From positions 459,827-523,826 of the forward strand of contig NMRB01000133.1 in assembly GCA_002633025.1 (NCBI GenBank): DNA of 64,000 nucleotides, written 5' to 3'. Positions 53,203 to 63,918 of this stretch are shown here, piece by piece (within the stretch, counting starts at the first letter, position 1; every line of letters starts with the position of its first letter). This stretch comes from Notospermus geniculatus (lineage: Eukaryota > Nemertea > Pilidiophora > Heteronemertea > Lineidae). The notes under the pieces were generated by a model that saw only the letters and a program-made list of their open reading frames with translations, was not told the origin of the DNA and made no database searches. Position numbers and translations under genes: made by a program.

Positions 53203-53494
53203 TACACTCCTCTCGCAGTGTTTTGTTTCGCTCCGTACCTACGCTTCACAAACCACTGCTTCGAATGACCGGTATTCTGCCGATTTACCGCAAGATGGCA
53301 CCACTACTGTTCCCGCTGTCGCGCTGGAGAAAGTGTTTTAGGATTTTGCTCAGTTGCAGCCTGATGGCGGGCGCTGATTGGTTGGACAGTAGTGGTGCCA
53401 TCTGGCGGTAAATCGGCAGAATACCGGCCAGTCGAAGCAGTGGTTTGTGAAGCGTAGGTACGGAGCGAAACAAAACACTGCGAGAGGAGTGTAT
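53203..53494. mobile_element. ~290-bp foldback element with ~110-bp arms
   Basis: ACACTCCTCTCGCAGTGTTT and GCTCCGTACCTACGCTTCAC at the left pair with GTGAAGCGTAGGTACGGAGC and AAACACTGCGAGAGGAGTGT at the right. The arms are nearly perfect. The loop holds TGGCACCACTACTGT and its mirror, so pairing extends far inward. Confidence 0.9.
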
Positions 53495-53572
53495 CATACA
53501 CGAGCCTGACATCATTTATAGCCAGAACCAAACTTGGCTATCAGAACAGCCAAGTGGGACCACAGGGGCGGA

Positions 53573-54030
53573 TACAGGGGGGGGGGGGGGTTCTGGGGGT
53601 TGGACCCCCCTCAGCGACCAAAGATAACATTTTCCTATCGCTAAACATCAAACATCTCGCTTGTGGCGTAGGGCCCTCGCATGTCTCTGAATCATGGTGA
53701 TACAGTCGTTCCATCGATGATTTGACAAAACTCTACTCCCCCTGCTTGCGACAACTGTGGTCTACTACACTGGTACTGCATTGTGTACGCTTGCCTGTTT
53801 CGAAATGTCTAAGAGAGGGGAGGCATCTGACTGGCGGAGGCTGCCAGTAAGAACAGGAAGATCACACTGTTCAAGAAAATGGTTGTATATGACTTTCGCA
53901 CTGCAGATGCTGGAAAATCGCATCTCAGAGCTTCTAATTTTCAAAATTTTCCTGAGGGAGACCCACATGCGAGACCAGGGGCCTCTATCTTCAGAACACA
54001 CCCCTCGAGAAAATCCTGGGTCCGCCCCTG
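53573..54030. mobile_element. CAGGGGCGGAT...TCCGCCCCTG element, 458 bp, GACCA-flanked
   Basis: It begins CAGGGGCGGATACAGGGG and ends CCTGGGTCCGCCCCTG. GACCA lies at 53568-53572 and 54031-54035. This is the cleanest full-length member of its family. No ORF with a recognisable transposase domain is present. Confidence 0.8.
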
Positions 54031-54060
54031 GACCATCGGTACCTGTCACCTTTGAGGTTC

Positions 54061-54120
54061 CCGGTTCGATCCCTTGCTACTCGGCTCCTCTCGGTTCGCT
54101 CCCTTGCCACTCGGCTCCTC
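54061..54120. repeat. 30-bp tandem duplication
   Basis: GGTTCG(A/C)TCCCTTGC(T/C)ACTCG followed by GCTCCTC is repeated once, at 54061 and 54091. Confidence 0.85.
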
Positions 54121-54739
54121 TCATCATGTTATAAAGAGAATGACTCCCGTTGACAGCCGAGGTTTTCTCCTCCCTGGTTTCCTTCTGCTTTGAGATAAAT
54201 CCGCCTGATGTTGACTACAGATGCAACAATGCCTTGTTTGGCAATCCCCTCCCGATTCCGTATTCAAAAACCCCAACCTCTTAACCACGAAATGCATAAA
54301 TTAATTTGTTTGATGTACTCGTCTTCCAACACGTAGTTTACACTTTACGCTTGTCAATTTCATCTCCTCGCAACGATGCGAAAAAAAGACGGGAATCCTG
54401 ATACTGAAAATTTCACGTTTTCTATGACAGCAGCTACTGCAAATGGAGGATCGCATGGCAGCTGAGTGCAGCCTCGTCATTTAAAAACAAAGTACGGGTA
54501 TCTTGGAGCCAGATGGTAGATTTCAAAATAAATGGGTAATGCGAGTATCAACTGAAATGGTGAATATCGGGTTTGCTCTTTCTGCAAATGCCTCTGGGGA
54601 TTTTGAGTGTTACTTTGTTGTGTCAATTTCAAGAGATCTTTGCAAGAATAAAGTGTGGTTGTTGTACATTGCACAGTGACGCAGTGGTGGAGCATTGGAC
54701 TTGTGTGCAAGTGTGCAACAGGCTTTATAAAGCCTAAGC
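54121..54739. other. No recognised gene
   Basis: Nothing is recognised in this interval. Confidence 0.4.
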
Positions 54740-54990
54740 CTAAAGCCCAGTTTATACTTCGACGCACGACCATCGCCGGCGACCGACGCGCTATCTTGCG
54801 TTCGACGCCAACCCCATCGTGCGATTTGGTCGGCGTCCGATCGCGAAGCTGTAATTACATCAGTCATTTCATAACAGGTCGCCGTCGCTAAAGTACGCTG
54901 GACTCTGAATCAATTCCGCGAAGTCGGCGTCCAGATTTGGTCGTGCGTCGGACGCCAAGGGGTTTGCGTCGAAGTATAAACTAGGCTTAA
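54740..54990. mobile_element. MITE with GTTTATACTTCGACGC ends
   Basis: TAAAGCCCAGTTTATACTTC GACGCA at the left is mirrored by TGCGTC GAAGTATAAACTAGGCTTAA at the right. The interior is GC-rich (GTCGGCGTCC words on both sides). Confidence 0.8.
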
Positions 54991-54991
54991 G

Positions 54992-55085
54992 CATACATCG
55001 GCCTGGCGACTGGAAGCAACTACCCGCAATAGTGTTTCCGGCAATTGTGTTTGCGTTCAGTTCCTTGCAGTCTTCCCACTGACCA
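54992..55085 (+). repeat. GCGACTGG-family MITE fragment
   Basis: ACATCGGCCTGGCGACTGGA and AGCAACTACCCGCAATAGTG match the left end of the element at 19061. Confidence 0.65.
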
Positions 55086-55437
55086 TAAGTGGAGATACTG
55101 GTACCTCGTTTCCCGCCACTGACGTCATTTCTAAATTCAACATGGCCACCGTAATCGCACCGTAATCAACTCTGCACACATCGTCGAAGTACATGTATTC
55201 CGTACTATAACTCGCATCTAACAGAGAGACCCTGTCAATGTTCGTAATCCCCTTATGCAGTCGTTTTGGAAAATGAAGTGGGCGACTACAAACGAAGCAT
55301 GTCTATGATATCAATAGCGACGCTGTGATCTAAAAACAGAGCAGTATTACTAGGGCTTCTGGAGTACGTTTTCATGTGCACCAAGTTTGATAGCGTTTAC
55401 TCGCTTTAGTTTGATAGTAGTCGAAAAAATTTGTGTC
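55086..55437. other. No recognised gene
   Basis: Nothing is recognised in this interval. Confidence 0.4.
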
Positions 55438-55682
55438 GATAGACTCTATCACTCCAAAAGAGTGCAGCACCTGACGGGGGTCAGCGTCATCACGTCCCGC
55501 ACGTCGTTGCTCAACGCAATGACGTGACTCGAAAAAAAATCTGGTTGTTTCAGCGATCATGACGTCGTGAAACAATCTGATTTTTTTTCATCTCACCTCA
55601 AGACATCATGAAATGACGTGCGGGACGTCATGACGCTGACCCCATCAGGTGCTGCGCTCTTTTGGAGTGATATCGTCTATTG
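55438..55682. mobile_element. Foldback element, uninterrupted copy of the 22972 family
   Basis: ATAGACTCTATCACTCCAAA pairs with TTTTGGAGTGATATCGTCTAT. CTCAAGAC joins ATCATGAAATGACG directly at about 55604, showing the state without the minisatellite. It ends next to the N run. Confidence 0.85.
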
Positions 55683-55684
55683 TT

Positions 55685-55778
55685 NNNNNNNNNNNNNNNN
55701 NNNNNNNNNNNNNNNNNNNNNNNNNNNNNNNNNNNNNNNNNNNNNNNNNNNNNNNNNNNNNNNNNNNNNNNNNNNNNN
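55685..55778. other. Assembly gap (94 N)
   Basis: This run of N lies between a foldback element and a 302-bp satellite. Confidence 1.
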
Positions 55779-56545
55779 TATGGTGGGTGTATCCAGTCAA
55801 GGTACACAACATATCAGACGGGTTTTTGATTTGACCTACATTTCAAGGTCGCACAGGTCAAGAGCTGAAATCTGATTGGTCAACGACGTGAACGCTCTAA
55901 CTTGAGAATGCTTTGGAATTTTAGTCTCAAATTTTGTATGGTGATACCTCATGACATGACGCTTCTCGCTATTGAAAATCGGCCGGATCTGATTCATACT
56001 TTGGCCACCAGGGGCCACATAGTGAAAACACAAAATTTGCGATTACTCCTGAACTGGTCATCGAAACTTCATGAAATTTTTATGGTGGGTGTATCCAGTC
56101 AAGGTACACAACATATCAGACGGGTTTTTGATTTGACGTACATTTCAAGGTCGCACAGGTCAAAAGCTGAAATCTGATTGGTCAACGACGTGAACGCTCT
56201 AACTTGAGAATGCTTTGGAATTTTAGTCTCACATTTTGTATGTTGATACCTCATGACATGACGCTTCTCGCTATTGAAAATCGACCGGATCTGATTCCTA
56301 CTTTGGCCACCAGGGGGCACATAGTGAAATGACAAAATTTGCGATTACTCCTAATCTAGTCATCGAAACTTCATGAAATTTTTATGGTGGGTGTGTCCAG
56401 TCAGGGTACACAACATATCAGACAGGTTTTTCATTTGACGTACATTTCAAGGTCACAGAGGTCAAAAGGTGAAATCTGATTGGTCAACGACGTGAACACT
56501 CTAACTTGAGAATGCTTTGGATTTTTAGTCTCCAATTCACTCACA
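55779..56545 (+). repeat. 302-bp satellite, about 2.5 units
   Basis: TATGGTGGGTGT begins at 55779, 56081 and 56383, spacing 302 bp. Each unit contains CAGACGGGTTTTTGATTTGA, CATTTCAAGGTCGCACAGGT and ATTGGTCAACGACGTGAACG. The first two units differ at only a few positions. GACCT(A/T)C(A/T)TTTCAAGGTC links it to family G. Confidence 0.9.
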
Positions 56546-57133
56546 ATATCGACTGCAATTACCTAAAACCACCAACCCTCCAGATAACAAATTAATGTAC
56601 AACTACTTCATTTCAGCTTCATTACAGGGTGTACCACTTCCCATATCTTCTTTCAGTAAAACACACAGGCCGAGGGGTTATGCCCGCAACAGCGGGGCTA
56701 TTTTAATGGCCTGCCTTACGTCTTGTCAAACAGGTCTATCAAGGACACCGACCAAATAAAACTACCCTAATTGCCTTACGGAGTCGAAATTACGATCTTG
56801 GCCCTTTCTTTGAAGATTTCAGAGTGTTAGTTCAGTGACCCCCTAATTGGTGGAATCCAATTTCTTCGGGCAAAAAAGAAAACTGAATCCAATTACACTT
56901 GTTGAATGTCAGGGGCTGTGGAGACTGTGTCGGTCACGTGACCAAATCTGTATAATCTAATTTTGTGGTCCTTTGAGCTGGCTTTGGCTGTTCTAACAAA
57001 AACCTGCCCTGTGGTACAAGGTGTTACCCACTTCTGATCAGTGGGGGTATGTTCCTTTAAAGTAATTGCTTTATCGTGTACTACAAAGCACTCCTTAGTT
57101 TAAAGCTATAGACTGTTATCAGATTGACGTAAA
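56546..57133. other. No recognised gene
   Basis: Nothing is recognised in this interval. Confidence 0.4.
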
Positions 57134-57222
57134 CTGAGGAACAAGAGTAGCTTGAGATGGCCTCTTCCGTACTTACCAGGGTCAATAATGACGTGGTTTC
57201 AGCCCTGATGGAAAAATCCAAT
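57134..57222 (+). repeat. SINE-A 3' end
   Basis: CTGAGGAACAAGAGTAGCTT through CCTTACCAGG-type sequence to CAGCCCTGATGGAAAAATCC. Confidence 0.8.
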
Positions 57223-57276
57223 ACCCCTACAGTGCAGCAGGGAGTCGGTGCCACAAGCCCCAAGAACTGGAATGAT

Positions 57277-57550
57277 ACAGTACCTTGCACAATTGACCTC
57301 CCTTCCGCTCCACGCACCATCCGCGCACTACATACATGCAGCGTCATACACGTACCATCCTCGTATCTTCCGAGGACGTGGCGCAGCGTCATGGAAGGCA
57401 TGCAGTGAAGACGTAACGTCATTCACCCGACGTCACGCAGCAGAGTCGCGTGACGTACCTGTACCATACGCGATGAACTGAAGCCTACCTTCTTCGTCAC
57501 GTACGGGGAAGGTACGCGGATTTAGGGAGGTCAATTGTGCCAGGTACTGT
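57277..57550. mobile_element. 274-bp MITE with ACAGTACCT ends
   Basis: ACAGTACCTTGCACAATTGA CCTCCC at the left is mirrored by GGGAGG TCAATTGTGCCAGGTACTGT at the right. The interior is rich in ACGT and CGTCA words. Confidence 0.85.
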
Positions 57551-57865
57551 ACCTCCATCCACCTCTGACCGACAGCCTGCGGTGTAAAATCCACTGTTAG
57601 GGGGAAAAACTTGCAGCTTACGTTTAGGAAGAACGTAATCTACCGCAACGAGCAAGAACACTCACATTCTGGGACAAGCAGGAAGTGATGTCAATTATCC
57701 TGACAGCCAATGAGTTAACGACCGACCAGGATGTCATAATGACGTGCTGATCACCCACTATTGTACTGATCACCAAGTTTTGTCATTAACGTGGCAGTCA
57801 CACTGACTACTAACGAGAGGTTTAGGGATCAGTGTGGCGTTGGAGGTGATGCGAATTAATTTGTA
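57551..57865. other. No recognised gene
   Basis: Nothing is recognised in this interval. Confidence 0.4.
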
Positions 57866-57943
57866 AATCCCTCTCGGTAGATCCCTCGCCCCCCCCCCCC
57901 CCCCNAAATCCCTCTCGGTAGATCCCTCCCCCCCCCCCCCCCG
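57866..57943. repeat. Duplicated C-homopolymer segment
   Basis: AAATCCCTCTCGGTAGATCC followed by a long C-run occurs twice, with one N at 57905 between the copies. It is probably a real short duplication with uncertain run lengths. Confidence 0.7.
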
Positions 57944-58027
57944 GAATTTGTGCAATAAGTATTACGTGCTGTTGACTTTTGCAGGTTGATGATGATACGA
58001 AGTGGCCTAGTCACTATTGTTGCTAGG

Positions 58028-58162
58028 GTGGCATTTATACACCTGGGTGGGGAGGGGCCAGTAAGGAAAAGAGACTTGCCCAAAATCTCACGCCCAGTGG
58101 GATTCGAACCCAGGACCCTCTGACCTCTAGTCGGAGACCCAAACCACTACACCACCATGGCT
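58028..58162 (-). repeat. SINE-B 5' half
   Basis: Read in reverse it has A box GCCATGGTGGTGTAGTGGTT, B box GGGTTCGAATCCCACTGG and GGCCCCTCCCCACCCAGGTG. The 3' part is missing. Confidence 0.85.
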
Positions 58163-59404
58163 CCTACAAAGTGGACGCGATAACCACGAGGTGTCCAGGA
58201 CACTTCCACCACATGATGAATGGGTCAGGCGCCACCACGGATTACTCATCCCCGACATCCAGTTCTTTGCCACTTACCCCGGGACATTTGACCCCAGGCA
58301 ATCGACAACCTAATAAACACACCCCGTCTTCCAAAGCCACAATCTTAGCTCAATTATGAAGTAATTAAATGCACTATACCGTAGTCACGCCTATTAAGTA
58401 TTCGATTACCACTTGCTTTAGTGTGTTTGATTAGGCTAGAGCCGGTCTCACCCCTGAAGTTGTGTTTACTGGACATGCGATGACCCCGGGACATTCGGCT
58501 TGCATGCAAAGCAGCGACGACTTTTGCCTCGCGGGTCTGGACTGAGGAGATGCTTGGTGATGTGTTGGTCAGTCGCTAACGATGTTTCTTCTGTCGTGTT
58601 GATGGCTGCGGGGTATTTGCCGTAGAATTTCTTAATAGAACGACATCACCAAATTCATGATCATAATGAGATTATCTGGAGTTAGGACGTCATCTGCAAA
58701 GTACAGGGGGTAGTAAAGAGTAGGCCTAGTGTCCCTATGCCAAAAAGCTTTGATAAAAAATAAAAAGCTTTGTGGAACCGTCTTCAGAATCCTGCAAAAT
58801 CTTGCCACATTTACGAAGCCAACATGATAGTGCCACGTTTTTGCTGTGCACTTAAATCATGTTTTACTCGAAGTTCTAAGACTTCTAGCACGAAGTTTCA
58901 AAATGTCACGCACAGGATGGAATTCCAGACACAGTTCTAAAATCACTCCAGTTTCTTTAATACCATTGCTAATCGTATCAGTTCGATTGCCTGACTGAAT
59001 GAGAAAGTGTTGAAATCGGGAAGCCATGCCAGAAATGACGAAACTTCAAAACGGATTACACCTTATCAATACAGGTTTAAAGGTCTTCCGTAAAGATGTT
59101 CAACATGCGAATGGTGGCTTCAAAGAGATTGTGAATTTGATGCAACACTTCGCTCCGATCAAACATGTTTGATTTTCATTAAGTGTTCATTGCTTGTGGT
59201 AAGCAGGACGGAGTTGCTTTTTTCTACGCACAGGACATTAAAGCCGCACACTATGCACCGCTACTGACTCTCCAGTTCGGCCGAAATAATAGTGCAACCT
59301 CATCTACAGGCGTGCGTATTGTCTAGAACCATAGAACCACATATTATAGCATTATCCTGCATCGAGGTTTTGGGAATCCCCTTGGGGAATCCCCAATGCT
59401 GTGT
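58163..59404. other. No recognised gene
   Basis: 1.2 kb with only short ORFs. Nothing is recognised. Confidence 0.45.
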
Positions 59405-59481
59405 GTAGTCTTGCGCAGCCAGCCACACAGTACTGCTACGGTTCCCCGGATTCGAAACAGCGGCTGGGTGACCGAGACTAG
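59405..59481. mobile_element. CTAGTCT...CAGCCAGCC MITE
   Basis: TAGTCTTGCGCAGCCAGCC at the left is mirrored by GGCTGGGTGACCGAGACTA at the right. This is the same family as the nested element at 37642. Confidence 0.75.
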
Positions 59482-59520
59482 GCTCGTCGATTATAACCCA
59501 TCTGTCTATAGTGTCTGGCT

Positions 59521-59778
59521 TTAAAGGAGTTGGACGTCCAAGTTGTAAACACTCACTCACTGGTTCTCTATCCATGCGACGCCTGCGGTGCTGCCACCTA
59601 TTGTCGGTGATGTGTACTGACGTGCATATCGTGAGTGAGTTGCATCGGACCGGGCACCAGTCTAACGATCACGGGGCGCTACTGTTGCTGCCACCTTTAC
59701 GAAGGAATAAAACTAGTTTGCCGACCATGTTTGTAAACAAACCAGCTTGTTTTCAACTTCGGCGTCTAACTCCTTTAA
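59521..59778. mobile_element. TTAA-flanked MITE, copy 2
   Basis: TTAAAGGAGTTGGACGTCCA and AGTTGTAAACA are mirrored by TGTTTTCAACTTC and GGCGTCTAACTCCTTTAA. TTAA is at both ends. The segment 59549-59640 runs from CACTCACTCACTGG to GTGAGTGAG. Confidence 0.85.
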
Positions 59779-59865
59779 TGGGAGAATTTATTGCTGCCGT
59801 TAGATGGCACCACCAGGTAGCGGTCCTAGAACGTCATGAAATTTGACTGCATGCCATTCGTCTAT

Positions 59866-60023
59866 ATTCATTGTATCCATGACGTAGGCCCAGGCCTATG
59901 TCGTTCTGTGACATTGTGCGTTTTGCCCACCAGCTTTCTTCAGCAAAGCAATGAATTTTGCCCACCACCTTTACGTCATTACGGCGACGTCAGCAATGGC
60001 GGACACTGTCGGAGTTACGTCGT
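59866..60023 (+). repeat. 158-bp dispersed repeat (copy 2)
   Basis: It matches 36413-36570 almost base for base, including TGACGTAGGCCCAGGCCTA and GGACACTGTCGGAGTTAC. Confidence 0.8.
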
Positions 60024-60594
60024 TGAAACGATTAATAGGACAGCCTCGTCTTGGGCTGTTCGTTCATCCCAGGCAGCATTGGAATTAGTGCCACCTCCAC
60101 GACAATAACAACAGAAACAACAAGAGGCGCATTAATTTGACTGGTAATTCCCCGTCAGCTTCAGAGACTTAGTCTGAACGCGATCGACACCAAGTACCAC
60201 AATAAGCGCATCAACTCGTCTGTGCAATTTGCCAAGTGTTACAGAGGTAATATCTGAAAGCAATCGAATACGCATCACTGAAGATGGATTCCTATTCTTC
60301 ATTACCAGCACTAAGGGGCCTCGCCGTGACGCAGAAATAATCCGCTAACGACGTATGCAGTCGCATTGCTGGTGCGTTTTTTCGCAATTAGCGTACCTTG
60401 TACTGGAAGTGATGTTTATAGAATCGGATTTTGAGAAAATTGATGTGGGGTTTGTTTGGAATGATTCAACTTAGATCTTGAACGTCAATCTCGTCGAACG
60501 GTGCTGTGTTGAGAACATGAATCTCAAAGGGGTGTTTTCCTCCACTGATCAGCTGTACGTCTGCTTTGTATTTTAAAGCATCTTCAGAAAAGGC
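60024..60594. other. No recognised gene
   Basis: Nothing is recognised in this interval. Confidence 0.4.
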
Positions 60595-61118
60595 AATCTC
60601 AAGCTACTCATGTTCCTCACTTGGATGAGGTCTTTTACTTGCCCTTGCAAAGGCGGTACAGGGTACAAGGCACCATTGTTTACTGTGCAATAGACCATTC
60701 TCAAATTGACGTAAACGACAAAGATCTGTGCACTTCCGCCGAAATCTCAACCACAACCTCGGTCTGAAACTGAATGACGTGACGTAGACAACCCCACGAC
60801 AGTGACATCGAAGACGTTGCGTCAGACTCGGCCATAGCTGAATCATGGGTGACGTCACGTCAGCCAGTTTCAGATCGAGGTTTTGGTTGACATTTTGGCG
60901 GAAGTGGGCAGATCTGTGAATTCGAGATTCGTCTATGGACATGAAGATGATCAACCATATGGCCTGGTTTAGATTCGCCTGGGTTCGAATCGCCAGGTGT
61001 TTCTGACGCACAAGGTACTTTAAGGTGCCGTGACTTACTCTCCCATGCGACAGACTGAAGAGCCAGGGATGATAAGGCCCTAATCCCATTTGGCCTCGGC
61101 AGGATTCGAACCGGGAAC
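60595..61118 (-). repeat. SINE-A pieces around a foldback insertion
   Basis: GGCAATCTCAAGCTACTCAT to CACCATTGTTTACTGTGCAA (60595-60690) precedes the foldback. After it come a B-box piece (CTGGGTTCGAATCGCC near 60978) and a further SINE-A 5' half (AAGGTACTTTAAGGTGCCGT to GGATTCGAACCGGGAACT, about 61010-61118). At least two copies are involved. Confidence 0.75.
60691..60935. mobile_element. ~245-bp foldback element, TA-flanked (copy 2)
   Basis: Its arms match the element at 13931-14177 (GTGCACTTCCGCCGAAATCT, CTGAAACTGAATGACGTGAC and mirrors). The ends TAGACCATTCTCAAATT and AATTCGAGATTCGTCTA are more diverged. It lies within SINE-A sequence. Confidence 0.8.
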
Positions 61119-61377
61119 TTAAAGGAGCTGGACGTCCAAGTTGTGAACACTCACTCACTGGTTCTCTATCCATGCTACGCCTGCGGTGCTGCCACCTATT
61201 GTCGGTGATATGCACTGACGTGAATATCGTGAGTGAGTTGCATTGGACCGGGCACCAGTCTAACGATCACGGGGCGCTACTGGTGCTGCCACCTTCACAA
61301 AGGTATAAAACTAGTTTGCCGACCACTGTTTGTAAACAAACTGGTTTGTTTACAACTTGGACGTGGAACTCCTTTAA
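61119..61377. mobile_element. TTAA-flanked MITE, copy 3
   Basis: TTAAAGGAGCTGGACGTCCA is mirrored by TGGACGTGGAACTCCTTTAA, with TTAA at 61119-61122 and 61374-61377. The internal order matches copy 2. It abuts a SINE-A head. Confidence 0.85.
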
Positions 61378-61903
61378 GGGCGTGATAACTGCTAGTTGAC
61401 GAGGCTCCTCTGCGCTCACCTTTGTTATAACTAGTCACGGCAACCTCTATTTAATCAATGATTATCTAATACACCTCCCAGCATTGATTCATCGCCCAGC
61501 AATCCCCGAGATAACCAACTAACCCAATTATGAATCTGTCGCCCTGTCCCTCCCGGACCTAAATTGACTCAAAATTGACACTAATTCAATTTCCAGTGAA
61601 ATTAAAACAAATTGCGGTTACATGAAATTAAAAACGCATTTTGTTGCATTATGGGGACTGATACTCTTGTTGATTGCGTAGTCGTGGTGTTCCCTAATGA
61701 GGACATGACGTATTTTATGATTTGATTTGCCCTTGGGCTGTCAGATTGGGGTGGGGGGGGGGGGACACTGATGAGCCTGTCATCTCTGAGATTTACGTTC
61801 AATCTCCAAATGGACCTATTCTCCATGTAATAGGGAGGGCGACTCTCTCCAACAACACAGGTTTTCAAATTCCGAAATTCTGAAAATTCCCCAAAAAAGT
61901 TGA
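61378..61903. other. No recognised gene
   Basis: A G-run at about 61750-61763 is the only feature noted. Confidence 0.4.
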
Positions 61904-62065
61904 AGCCCGGTGGTCGAGTGGTTAGCGCGCTTGACTACCAAACTGTGCAATGGGTCAGCGCGAGTTCGACTCCGGGCGAAGGCATATACAAATGAAATGG
62001 TCCATGGACCATGTGCTCACCTGGGTGAATGTACCAGAAGAACAAATGTCGACAATATATATGTT
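61904..62065 (+). repeat. tRNA-headed SINE (family SINE-E)
   Basis: The head starts AGCCCGGTGGTCGAGTGGTT (A box) and has GCGAGTTCGACTCC (B box) ending CCGGGC, so a six-pair acceptor-like stem can form. The T stem does not pair, which argues against a working tRNA. A non-tRNA body with GGTCCATGGACC follows. Confidence 0.6.
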
Positions 62066-62144
62066 CAATCGAAATGTTCCCGAGCAAGCCTTGAGTTCCA
62101 GGTACAGAGGGTACCCAGACACCTGATCACACCAAGTTAGAATA

Positions 62145-63266
62145 TATTAGGTCAAATAGCCATGAAACGTGTCACCTAAAGACAAAATTTTGAACTTTGA
62201 CCTCTGTGACCTTGAAAAGTAGGTCAAATCACAAACCCGTTACATATGTCATGTATCCTCATTAGATACACCTATGATAACAATTTGGAGATGACCCAGT
62301 CATTAGTTCAGGAGTTATTGCACTTTTTGTGTTTGTGGTTTTAGCCACCTGGTGGCCAAGTCAAGAAGTGAATCATGGACATAAAGGTCATCTGCAGGGG
62401 GCCACATAGCACATTGGCGCGCTTTGGGTTAAGGCATTCCTGAGTTACAGCACTTTGATGATTTTCGGGTTACGCCACCTGGCGGCCATATTGGATGTCC
62501 GATCGGGCCGAAACTTCACATGGACATAAAGGTCATCTGCAGGGGGCCACATAGCAAATTGGAGCGCTTTGGGTTAAGGCGTTCCTGAGTTACAGCACTT
62601 TGATGATTTTTGGGTTACGCCACCTGGTGGCCATGTTTGAAGTCAAATCAGGCCGAAATTTGACATGCATGTAAAGGTCATCTAGATGGAGGTAAATATC
62701 AAATTTGAGCACTCTGCGTCAAGCCGTTCCTGAGTAATAGCACTTACTTGATTTTCAGGTTACGCCACCTGGCGGCCATATTGGATGTCGAATCGGGCCG
62801 AAACTTGGTATTTTTTAAGGTACCCCTCCAATGCATGTTTATGCAAGATATGAAGTTGCTCGGTGAAATAATGACAAACTGTGGCAGGTTCGTCACTTTT
62901 GTCGAACTTTGACCTCTGTGACCTTGAAAAGTAGGTCAAATCAAAAACCCGTTATATATGTTATGTATCCTTATTAGCTACACCTATGATAAAAATTTGA
63001 AGATGATCTAGTCATTAGTTCAGGAGTTATTGTACTTTTTGTGTTTTTGGTTTCCGCCACCTGGTGGCCAAACTGAGAGTCGAATCGGACCGAAACTTGG
63101 TGTCGTGGGTCATCTGACCTAGGGGTATATATGTACCAAGTTTCAGATCAATAGCTCCAGCGGTTACGAAACGTGCCCTGCTAACGGACAACGACGGACG
63201 ACGACGGACGACGACGGACGACGGACGCTCGGCCATCGTATAAGCTCACCACAGGTGAGCTAAAAA
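62145..63266 (-). mobile_element. Family-G repeat, ~1.1 kb
   Basis: The right end GGTGAGCTAAAAA is the reverse complement of TTTTTAGCTCACC, comparable to the start of the repeat at 20253. Next to it is a (ACGACGG)n run (63180-63230). Internally GCCACCTGG(C/T)GGCCA recurs at 62344, 62474, 62619, 62764 and 63056, mostly about 145 bp apart. TTTGACCTCTGTGACCTTGA plus AAAGTAGGTCAAATC occurs twice (62200, 62910). No ORF of note is present. The left boundary is uncertain. Confidence 0.7.
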
Positions 63267-63292
63267 TTGTGAAAACAAAAATTGAGGGTCCG

Positions 63293-63410
63293 TCAGATGG
63301 GACTGAAAGCCGTGGTCCCTTGTACCTGAGTGTCTATGCCAGGGCAAGTAAAAGAACCCACGCAGGTGGACTATGCCTGTTGTGGACTCCATACCTCCGG
63401 CAAAAACCCA
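63293..63410 (+). repeat. SINE-A-like divergent copy
   Basis: GTCAGATGGGACTGAAAGCC, GTCCCTTGTACCT and GGGCAAGTAAAAGAACCCAC resemble SINE-A, but the 3' part differs (GTGGACTATGCCTG). Confidence 0.6.
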
Positions 63411-63463
63411 ACATGGTTACGATGCCGGTAATGATATGATGATGATGAAAATTATCAAAAAAA

Positions 63464-63735
63464 ATTCAAAAATCATATTGGAGATGAATAACACTTTGTG
63501 TTGAAATATACCAATATATCTATTTGATGATGACTTCACATTTGAACTTGTTGCGTTGCTGTTGCTCATCTGTCGAGATTTATCAGCTTCTCATTTCTAC
63601 CCAAATTCAAGTTCAAAATGTCAAATTCACAAATTTCAAAAATCATAGATGGAGATGAGTAACATTTCATATTGAAATGTGCCAATATTTGTTGATAACC
63701 ACGTCACGTTTGATCTCGCCGCTTCCACTTCTGGT
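63464..63735. repeat. Diverged ~170-bp tandem duplication
   Basis: CAAAAATCATATTGGAGATG near 63468 and CAAAAATCATAGATGGAGAT near 63638 head two copies. Both continue with TTGAAAT(A/G)T(A/G)CCAATAT and a CACGTTTGA/CACATTTGA word. Confidence 0.65.
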
Positions 63736-63798
63736 CATTAATCTTAAATCGATGTCAATTAGCAAAATTTCACCCAATGATTGACAGTGGGCGCTATC

Positions 63799-63918
63799 GA
63801 ATCTGACGGTTTCGACAAATCCCCTCTCGGACGCGACAGAGTGTCAATAATTTGGCCAGAATCTGACGGTTTCGACAAATCCCCTCTCGGACGCGACAGA
63901 GTGTCAATAATTTGGTCA
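63799..63918. repeat. Exact 60-bp tandem duplication
   Basis: GAATCTGACGGTTTCGACAA begins at 63799 and 63859. The two 60-bp units are identical except possibly for the last bases (TTTGGCC versus TTTGGTC). Confidence 0.9.

Noticed and set aside
61904-61978. Possible tRNA gene with a CCCGG acceptor-like stem
   Set aside because: The T stem does not pair and the sequence continues into a SINE-like body.
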